Positions 58,661 to 64,000 of a stretch of 64,000 bases of DNA are shown here, in pieces. The notes under the pieces were generated by a model. The model was not told the origin of the DNA, made no database searches, and saw only the letters and a program-made list of their open reading frames with translations. A program made the position numbers and the translations under genes. Within the stretch, counting starts at the first letter, position 1. Each line of letters opens with the position of its first letter. This stretch comes from Allostella sp. ATCC 35155 (GTDB lineage Bacteria > Pseudomonadota > Alphaproteobacteria > ATCC43930 > Allostellaceae): assembly GCA_006738865.1 (NCBI GenBank), contig AP019701.1, positions 3,344,001 through 3,408,000 of the forward strand, written 5' to 3'.

Positions 58661-59444
58661 ATGGTCCCGAGCTCGCCGTCCTCGACCACATCCACCACCG
58701 CCGCTTCGGCGGCGGGTTCATCAGCGGCAGGCGGACATTCTCCCCGTGGCGGGCGCGCATCGTCGAGCGGATTTCGCCGACCGCGTCCGCGAGGCCGAGT
58801 TCGACGGCGCGCAGGCCGACCCAGACCTCGCCGGTGAAGAGGACTTCCGGCGGGGCCTTCAGCTTCGCCCCGCGGCGGGCGGTGACGTGGGCCTGGAAGA
58901 CCTGGTGCAGGTCGGCCTGGATGGCGGAGAGGCGGGCGACGTCCTCGGGCTTTTCGGGCAGGAACGGGTCCCACAGGGACTTGCGCTCGCCGGCGGTGTG
59001 GACGCGGCGCTCGATGCCGAGGCGGCGCAGCGCGTCCTGGAAGCCGAAGCCGGCGGCAATCACGCCGATCGAACCGACGAGGCTGGCCGGGTCGACGACG
59101 ATCTCGTCCCCCGCCAGCGCCAGCCAATAGCCGCCCGAGGCGGCGACATCCTCGACGAACACCGTCACCGGCAGGTTCTTGGCCGCCGACAGGTCGCGGA
59201 TGCGGCGCGCGATCAGGCTGGACTGGGCGGGCGAGCCGCCGGGGGAGTTGACGACGAAGGCGACCCCCTTCGCCCCCGGCATCGCGAAGGCGCGGTCGAG
59301 CACGGGCGCCAGGCCCGCCAGCGTGAGGCCGCCCTGCGAGAGCGTGCCGCCGCGGCCGATGACGCCGTCGAGCCGGACGACCGGCACCAGCGGCGGCCGC
59401 GGCAGGCCGAGGCGCAGCGCCAGGCGGTCGAAGCGAATGCCCAT
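58599..59444 (-). CDS. sppA: SppA-like S49 serine peptidase
   Basis: This 281-residue S49 protease has the nucleophile region ASGGYWLALAGDEIVVDP (Ser in VAASGGYWLA), VVNSPGGSPAQSSLIA, LVGSIGVIAAGFGF and the Lys base in AGERKSLWDPF. It is the short, soluble alphaproteobacterial type, and such enzymes degrade signal peptides or membrane protein fragments. The last 40 residues or so (from MNPPPKRRWWMW to RLRIGL) include AT-rich codons at the island border, so the natural C-terminus may have been replaced. The start ATG at 59444 lies 27 bases after the methyltransferase gene. Confidence 0.88.
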   Translation of the reverse strand: MGIRFDRLALRLGLPRPPLVPVVRLDGVIGRGGTLSQGGLTLAGLAPVLDRAFAMPGAKGVAFVVNSPGGSPAQSSLIARRIRDLSAAKNLPVTVFVEDVAASGGYWLALAGDEIVVDPASLVGSIGVIAAGFGFQDALRRLGIERRVHTAGERKSLWDPFLPEKPEDVARLSAIQADLHQVFQAHVTARRGAKLKAPPEVLFTGEVWVGLRAVELGLADAVGEIRSTMRARHGENVRLPLMNPPPKRRWWMWSRTASSGPSIGDFMDTIADRIERLRIGL

Positions 59445-59471
59445 GGTCGCGCGCCCTGCCCCGCCGCCGCC

Positions 59472-60278
59472 CTAGAGCACCAGCGGCGCGCCGGCGCGCA
59501 GGATCGATTCCGCGGGGGCGGTATAGCCGCCGTCCGGCCGGTGCAGCACGAGGCCGGGCAGGAGGCGCATCGGGGCGTTGCTGTCGCGCCGGGCCTGGAC
59601 GATGACGCGGCCGGCCGGCTTGTCGGCGCCGGGCCAGAACGGCAGGACCGCGATGTCGCCGACCCGGCCGGAGAGGATGGCGAGGAGCTGGTCGAGCCGG
59701 TCGGCGCGGTGGATGAAGGTGATGGTGCCGTGCTGCTTGGCCATCAGCAGGCAGAAGCGCACCCAGGCGGCGAGGTCCGCCTCCCCCTCCACCGTCGCGG
59801 CGGCCTTGCCGGCGTGCGGCGCGGGGTCGGCGCGGCCGGGCTCCATGTAGGGCGGGTTGGCCATGACATGGGTGAAGCTGGTCGGCGCGAGGCGCGGCGG
59901 CGGCCGCTGCAGGTCGCCGATCACGATCGAGGCGCGGTCGTCGAAGCCGTTGGCGTCGATGTTGCGGCTGGCGAGCTGGCCCAGCGTGCGCTGCAGCTCG
60001 AGCCCGACGACGCGCGCGCCCGGCACCCGCCAGGCGAGGCACAGCATCGCCGCACCGACGCCGGCGCCGACGTCCAGCACCATCTCGCCCGCCTGGGCGG
60101 GCACGGCGGCGGCCAGCAGCACCGGGTCGATCGCGACGCGATAGCCCTCGCGCGGCTGGCGCAGCTTCACCCGTCCGTCGAGCAGCGTGTCGTCCGTCAC
60201 CGCGATCGGCTGCTGGGCGGCGGCCGGCGCCGGCTGCCCTGCCGGCGGCCTCTGGGGGGGCTTCTGGGTGTCGGTCAT
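59472..60278 (-). CDS. TrmN6-like methyltransferase
   Basis: This 268-residue S-adenosylmethionine-dependent methyltransferase has motif I VLDVGAGVGAAMLCLA and the amino-methylation motif NPPYMEPG. The opening DDTLLDGRVKLRQPREGYRVAIDPVLLAAAV, read as the family start, and the overall length match the tRNA1(Val) A37 N6-methyltransferase group (TrmN6/YfiC-like). The first 25 residues are Pro/Ala-rich linker. It is followed by the sppA-like gene. Confidence 0.85.
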   Translation of the reverse strand: MTDTQKPPQRPPAGQPAPAAAQQPIAVTDDTLLDGRVKLRQPREGYRVAIDPVLLAAAVPAQAGEMVLDVGAGVGAAMLCLAWRVPGARVVGLELQRTLGQLASRNIDANGFDDRASIVIGDLQRPPPRLAPTSFTHVMANPPYMEPGRADPAPHAGKAAATVEGEADLAAWVRFCLLMAKQHGTITFIHRADRLDQLLAILSGRVGDIAVLPFWPGADKPAGRVIVQARRDSNAPMRLLPGLVLHRPDGGYTAPAESILRAGAPLVL

Positions 60279-60321
60279 GCCCTTCCTCTCTCGTCGTCGT
60301 GCGGCTGCCGCGCGCGGCCTC

Positions 60322-60540
60322 TCAGGCCGGCGGCAGCGATTCCCCCGCCTCGGCCAGCAGGCGCCGCGCGGCCGTCAGATCCCCTGCGTCCACCATCAGG
60401 CGCCGCTGGATGGCGCCGATGCTGCCCTCCATCAGGCTGGCATGGCCGTCGAGCACGATCGCGCCGATGCCGGCATCGGCGAGCAGCGCCGACAGCCAGG
60501 ACAGGCGTACGACGTCGTTGGTACGCAGGAGTTCCACCAT
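60322..60540 (-). CDS. DUF2007-domain protein
   Basis: This 72-residue protein, MVELLRTNDVVRLSWLSALL through GDLTAARRLLAEAGESLPP, matches the small DUF2007 (putative signal-transducing) fold, with the GIGAIVLDGH and RLMVDAGDLTAAR core. The ATG at 60540 gives the family start; an open frame further upstream runs through repeat sequence. It lies directly before the methyltransferase gene in the same direction and may be co-transcribed. The function is unknown. Confidence 0.85.
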   Translation of the reverse strand: MVELLRTNDVVRLSWLSALLADAGIGAIVLDGHASLMEGSIGAIQRRLMVDAGDLTAARRLLAEAGESLPPA

Positions 60541-60618
60541 CGGTGCCCTTTCTACCACGGACCGGCGGCCGATCACGGATTCGTGCGCGTGGGGCCAGGG
60601 CGACGGCGGCAGCTTCCG

Positions 60619-60736
60619 GTGCGTCCCTCGACTGCGCGTTCCGCTTCGCTGCACGCTCCGCTCGGGATGAGGCACGTTCTTCAATCCGATCGTGAAGAAA
60701 GCGCCTCATCCCGAGCGCGAAGCGGTCGAGGGACGC
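60619..60736. repeat. Dispersed hairpin repeats, GTCCC/GGGAT subtype, in a divergent promoter region
   Basis: A long forward copy (about 60619-60674) and a reverse copy (about 60702-60736) face each other. The stem bases differ from the 38-52 kb copies: GTCCC pairs with GGGAT instead of GTCCT with AGGAC. This lies between the divergent DUF2007 and polyprenyl synthase genes. Confidence 0.7.
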
Positions 60737-60828
60737 GATGGCTGCCGCGACCCAGCATCGCTTGACCCCGCCGGTCGGGCTTCTATGCTCCGCCGCGACC
60801 GCAACGACACCGCCGGAAGGGACCGCAT

Positions 60829-61839
60829 TTGGGCCTCGCCGCCACCGCCGCACCGGGCAGGACGCCCTCGCTGGACCCGCTGACGCGCCTCGTCGGCGAC
60901 GACCTCGTGCGCGTCAACCAGCGCATCGTCGAGAACATGCACAGCCCGGTGGCGCTGATCCCGCAGCTCGCGGGGCACATCGTCGCGGCCGGCGGCAAGC
61001 GCCTGCGCCCCATGCTGACGCTGGCCGCGGCCCAGCTCTGCGGCTACACGGGCGACCGGCACGTCGCGCTGGCGGCGTGCGTGGAGTTCATCCACACCGC
61101 CACCCTGCTGCACGACGATGTCGTCGACGAGAGCGACCTGCGCCGCGGCATCGCCACGGCCAACGCCGTCTGGGGCAACAAGGCGAGCGTGCTGGTCGGC
61201 GACTTCCTCTTCAGCCGCGCCTTCCAGCTGATGGTGGCGGACGGCTCGCTGGAGGTGCTGCGCATCCTCTCCCACGCCTCGGCCGTCATCGCCGAGGGCG
61301 AGGTGCTGCAGCTGGTGACGGCGAACGACACCGGCACCACCGAGGACGACTACCTCCAGGTCATCCGCTCCAAGACGGCCCAGCTCTTCGCCGCCGCCTG
61401 CCGCATCGGCCCGGTCGTCGCCGGCCGGCCGGAGGCGGAGGCCGACGCGATGGAGGCGTTCGGGCTCGACCTCGGCATCGCCTTCCAGCTGGTCGACGAC
61501 ATGCTCGACTATTCCGCGCTCCAGGCCGACCTCGGCAAGACGGTCGGCGACGATTTCCGCGACGGCAAGATCACCCTGCCGATCGTGCTCGCCTTCGCGC
61601 GCGGCGACGAGGCCGAGCGCGCCTTCTGGCGCCGCACCATGGAGGCGCAGGAGCAGGGGCCGGAGGATCTCGCCGAGGCCCAGGCGCTGCTGAAGAAGCA
61701 TGGCGTGCTGGAGGAGACGATGGAGCGCGCCCGCCGCTACGGCGAGGCGGCCCGCGCGCAGCTCGCCCGCTTTCCCGCCTCGCCCATCCGCGACGCGCTC
61801 GACGAGGTGGTCGCCTTCTGCATCGCGCGCGGTTTCTGA
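60829..61839 (+). CDS. ispB: Polyprenyl diphosphate synthase (ubiquinone side chain)
   Basis: This 336-residue all-trans long-chain prenyl transferase builds the octa- to decaprenyl tail of ubiquinone. The first Asp-rich motif is LLHDDVVDESDLRRG, the second is QLVDDMLDY, and GGKRLRPMLTLAAAQLCGY and GNKASVLVGDFLFSRAFQLM are typical. Length and motifs fit the IspB/DdsA group; the chain length cannot be told. The start is a TTG at 60829 with GGAAGGGA upstream; the next Met lies well inside the conserved region. Confidence 0.92.
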   Translation: MGLAATAAPGRTPSLDPLTRLVGDDLVRVNQRIVENMHSPVALIPQLAGHIVAAGGKRLRPMLTLAAAQLCGYTGDRHVALAACVEFIHTATLLHDDVVDESDLRRGIATANAVWGNKASVLVGDFLFSRAFQLMVADGSLEVLRILSHASAVIAEGEVLQLVTANDTGTTEDDYLQVIRSKTAQLFAAACRIGPVVAGRPEAEADAMEAFGLDLGIAFQLVDDMLDYSALQADLGKTVGDDFRDGKITLPIVLAFARGDEAERAFWRRTMEAQEQGPEDLAEAQALLKKHGVLEETMERARRYGEAARAQLARFPASPIRDALDEVVAFCIARGF

Positions 61840-61860
61840 GCCGCAGTTGCTTCCTTTGCC

Positions 61861-61889
61861 TTGCGGGGGCGCGGCCGAGGGGCTATAAG
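61861..61889 (+). promoter_or_regulatory. Promoter of tRNA-Pro
   Basis: TTGCGG (61861-61866), a 17-base spacer and TATAAG (61884-61889) lie 15 bases before the first base of the tRNA, a fitting distance for tRNA transcription. Confidence 0.65.
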
Positions 61890-61903
61890 CCGCCTCCGCC
61901 GGT

Positions 61904-61980
61904 CGGAGTGTAGCTCAGCCTGGTAGAGCACTGCTTTCGGGAGGCAGGGGCCGGAGGTTCGAATCCTCTCACTCCGACCA
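61904..61980 (+). tRNA. tRNA-Pro (anticodon CGG)
   Basis: The 77-base sequence folds as a complete cloverleaf. The acceptor stem is CGGAGTG/CACTCCG, the D arm GCTC...GAGC, and the anticodon stem CTGCT/GGCAG with loop TTCGGGA, giving anticodon CGG. The T arm contains GGTTCGAATCC, and CCA is encoded at the 3' end. It reads CCG proline codons, which are frequent in this GC-rich genome. Confidence 0.96.
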
Positions 61981-62047
61981 GCGTATCGCCCCTTCCCCGC
62001 TCTACCCACGCGAATTCCCATCCATAGCCTCGCAAGGGGGCCACGCC

Positions 62048-63031
62048 ATGGCCGATGTCTCGTCGCGCCCGAAGGTGCTCTATTTCATCCAGGGCAATGC
62101 CGCGCTCTACGACCTCGTGCGCGGGGCGACGCCGGACGACTATGAGCTGGTGACGCTGGAGACGGGCAGCGAGGCCGAGCGGCTGGAGAAGCTGGCCGAT
62201 GCGGAAGTCGTGATCGTCGGCGGCCATCGCCTGTCGCGCGAGCACATCGCGGCCGCATCCCGCCTGCGCCTCGTCCACCACCAGGGGGTGGGCTACCACG
62301 ACACCTGCGACGTCGACGCGCTGCGCGAGCGGCAGATCGCGCTGGCGCTGGCGCCGGGCGGCACCGCCATCGGTGTCTCCGAGCATGCGGTCATGATGAT
62401 GCTGGCGGTGTGCAAGCGCCTCGCCTTCATCGACGCCGAGCTGCGCCGCGGCGTCTGGCACGCCAACGACCTGCGCGCCGAGTCGCGCCAGCTGCACGGC
62501 ATGACGGTCGGCATCGTCGGCCTCGGCCGCATCGGCAAGGAGGTGGCCCGCCATCTCCAGGGCTTCGGCGTGACGCTGGTCTATACCGACATCCTCGACA
62601 TGCCCGAGGAGATCGAGCGCGAACTGAAGGTGCGCCGGGTGACGTTCGAGGAGCTGCTCGCCGTATCCGACCTGGTGACCCTGCACCTGCCGCTGACCGA
62701 GCAGTCCTTCCACATGCTGAACCGCGAGACGATCGGGCGGATGAAGCCGGGCGCGATCCTGATCAACTGCGCGCGCGGGCCGATCGTCGAGGAGGCGGCG
62801 CTGGTCGAGGCGCTGGATTCGGGCCACCTCTGCGGCGCCGGGCTCGACACCTTCGAGATCGAGCCGCCGCCGCACCCGACCCCCTTCGCCCGCTTCCACA
62901 ACGTCGTGCTGACGCCGCACAACGCACCCGGCACGCAGGACGCCATGCGCATGAAGATGGACGACATCTTCGGCAATATCGGCCGCTTCTACGGCGGGGG
63001 CGCGCTCGTCGACCGGGTGCCGCTGGGCTGA
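62048..63031 (+). CDS. D-isomer 2-hydroxyacid dehydrogenase family protein
   Basis: This 327-residue NAD(P)-dependent dehydrogenase has the nucleotide-binding segment VGIVGLGRIGKEVARHLQGF. The catalytic triad is complete: Arg in INCARGPIVEEAALVEAL, Glu in LDTFEIEPPP and His in VLTPHNAPGTQD. It might act on phosphoglycerate-like, glyoxylate or other 2-oxo acids; substrate is not readable. The ATG at 62048 follows AAGGGGG. Confidence 0.9.
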   Translation: MADVSSRPKVLYFIQGNAALYDLVRGATPDDYELVTLETGSEAERLEKLADAEVVIVGGHRLSREHIAAASRLRLVHHQGVGYHDTCDVDALRERQIALALAPGGTAIGVSEHAVMMMLAVCKRLAFIDAELRRGVWHANDLRAESRQLHGMTVGIVGLGRIGKEVARHLQGFGVTLVYTDILDMPEEIERELKVRRVTFEELLAVSDLVTLHLPLTEQSFHMLNRETIGRMKPGAILINCARGPIVEEAALVEALDSGHLCGAGLDTFEIEPPPHPTPFARFHNVVLTPHNAPGTQDAMRMKMDDIFGNIGRFYGGGALVDRVPLG

Positions 63032-63100
63032 CGCGCGGCTGCGACCTCCAACTGCTCCGCTTCGTCCTCATGTCGGGAAATGACGGGTTTCCGATGCCGT

Positions 63101-63186
63101 TGCGTCCCTCGACTTCGCTCGGGATGAGCAGATTTCTTCTTTTGTTGTAAGGACATACCTCATCCCGAGCGAAGTCGAGGGGCGCA
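63101..63186. repeat. Inverted pair of GTCCC/GGGAT-subtype repeats
   Basis: A forward copy at 63101-63128 and a reverse copy at 63159-63186 flank a 30-base AT-rich spacer (TTTCTTCTTTTGTTG). The whole can form a large hairpin between two converging genes and might act as a bidirectional terminator. Confidence 0.7.
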
Positions 63187-63208
63187 CGGTCGCTGCCCGC
63201 CACCAACC

Positions 63209-64000
63209 TCAGTCCCGCATCCCGCCGCGGGTGCGCAGATATTCGCGAAGCTGCCGCTCGCCGACGTCGCAGCCCGCGGCATAGGACACGCGGGCGAATC
63301 TGACCGGGATCGCCCGGACCGGCCGCACACGCCCGGCGATCTCCAGGATCAGCTTGCGCTTCACGGCGGCAGCGAAGCTGGCGAATCCGTCCGCGACCAC
63401 GATGAAGGCGCCGGGCCCGCCGATGACGCAGCCCTCGTAGTAGGCGTCGAGGTCGTCGAGCTGGGGGAAGTTGGCGGCGTTGGGCCGCTCGTTCAGGATC
63501 GGCAGGCCGTTGATGGTGACGCCCTGGGCAAGTGCGGCGTCGCGCGCCGCGTCGATCGCCGGCCCGTCATTGTTCGGCCCGTCGCCCGAGATGTCGATCA
63601 CCCGCCGCTCGCCGCGGAAGCCGGCGGCGCCGAAGAGCGGCAGGGCGAACTGGATGGCGCCGCTGATCGAGGTGCTGACGCCGGTCGCGATCGGCGCCTC
63701 GGCGATCCGCGCGGCCAGCGCCGCCGCCGACAGCGCGTCCTGGACGAGGTGCCATTCGGCGACCAGCCGGCGGTGGCGGTAGCCGGCCCATTCGAGATAG
63801 GTGACGGCAATGCGGCCATGGAGGCCGCCGCGGATGGCGGCCAGCACCTGCGGGTCGGTCAGCGCCGCGACGTAGCCGTCGCGCTGCAGCTTGGCCTCGT
63901 CGCGGTCGATCGAGCCCGAGACGTCGACCGCCAGCACCAGTTCCAGGTCGACCGGCTGGACGGCGGCCGCCGCGGCCGGGATCGCCAGGGCCGCCAGCAT
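63209..64000 (-). CDS. DUF1194 VWA-like periplasmic protein (possibly cut at the window edge)
   Basis: This protein of 263 visible residues has a short hydrophobic N-terminus (MLAALAIPAAAAA), then the DUF1194 core: LELVLAVDVSGSIDRDEAKL with a MIDAS-like DxSxS motif, the RRVIDISGDGPNNDGPAIDAA segment and DAYYEGCVIGGPGAFIVVAD. It resembles von Willebrand type A domains. The ATG at 64000 is the last base triplet of the window, so the signal peptide may start further upstream. The function is unknown; the family is common in alphaproteobacteria. Confidence 0.85.
   Translation of the reverse strand: MLAALAIPAAAAAVQPVDLELVLAVDVSGSIDRDEAKLQRDGYVAALTDPQVLAAIRGGLHGRIAVTYLEWAGYRHRRLVAEWHLVQDALSAAALAARIAEAPIATGVSTSISGAIQFALPLFGAAGFRGERRVIDISGDGPNNDGPAIDAARDAALAQGVTINGLPILNERPNAANFPQLDDLDAYYEGCVIGGPGAFIVVADGFASFAAAVKRKLILEIAGRVRPVRAIPVRFARVSYAAGCDVGERQLREYLRTRGGMRD

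Noticed and set aside
61904-61980. tRNA gene as an island attachment site
   Set aside because: DNA on both sides has normal composition, there is no integrase, and no repeat of the tRNA 3' end was found in the window.

Overview
This window is GC-rich DNA with short intergenic gaps and many GTG/TTG starts and ATGA/GTGA overlaps. Its gene repertoire fits an alphaproteobacterium, probably of Rhodospirillales type: a class II DAHP synthase, citramalate synthase, separate glyQ and glyS, DUF1194 and DUF2007 proteins, and a lipid A/LPS glycosyltransferase cluster. The lineage is an inference from gene content only. No rRNA is present, and one tRNA, tRNA-Pro(CGG), was found.

Layout. From 1 to 4.64 kb there are three tandem RTX-type calcium-binding proteins, the first cut by the window edge; two are full-length 559-residue near-duplicates. 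From 4.8 to 12.5 kb on the minus strand lies a housekeeping block, nadE-gltX-cysS-cimA-trmJ, followed by rpsD under its own promoter. From 12.6 to 23.7 kb the genes are mixed: an MFS transporter, a BON lipoprotein, an acetyltransferase, a quinone-oxidoreductase-like dehydrogenase, a DedA protein, a translationally coupled amidohydrolase/YtkA-like/di-heme peroxidase trio, a nicotinate phosphoribosyltransferase, DAHP synthase, a LysE exporter and an alpha/beta-hydrolase-OsmC fusion. From 23.9 to 28.5 kb is a complete branched-chain amino acid ABC transporter, livGFHMK.

From 28.6 to 37.8 kb is a copper-handling locus. It holds a small lipoprotein, a TolC-like lipoprotein, a multicopper oxidase, a cupredoxin, a CusF-like protein, an OmpR/EnvZ-type two-component pair, a CopA-type P-ATPase with two YHS domains, a CueR-like regulator and a DUF411 protein. 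A textbook MerR-type promoter (19-bp spacer carrying a palindrome) overlaps the end of the kinase gene and should drive the ATPase, cueR and DUF411 genes. The locus thus looks doubly regulated, with a two-component system for the periplasmic side and CueR for cytosolic Cu(I).

From 38.1 to 41.4 kb are a thiolase and three LysR-type genes, two of which encode only the DNA-binding half. glyQ, glyS and ppdK follow (41.6-47.3 kb), then a hipBA toxin-antitoxin locus with three evenly spaced palindromic operators (47.3-49.0 kb) and ygfZ. A surface-polysaccharide cluster (50.0-55.1 kb: GT9, GT2, GT4, asparagine synthetase-like) is interrupted by dispersed palindromic repeats and by a partial duplication of the GT4 gene start. 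A dihydroorotase and a small zinc-ribbon membrane protein follow.

From about 56.76 to 58.66 kb is a markedly AT-rich island that encodes a single P-loop NTPase resembling the KAP family, the clearest horizontally acquired element here. The right end (58.6-64 kb) holds an SppA-like peptidase whose 3' end runs into the island, a tRNA-modification-type methyltransferase, a DUF2007 protein, polyprenyl diphosphate synthase, tRNA-Pro, a 2-hydroxyacid dehydrogenase and a DUF1194 VWA-like protein. A family of hairpin-forming repeats occurs in intergenic regions at about 37.8, 51.8, 52.1, 60.6 and 63.1 kb.
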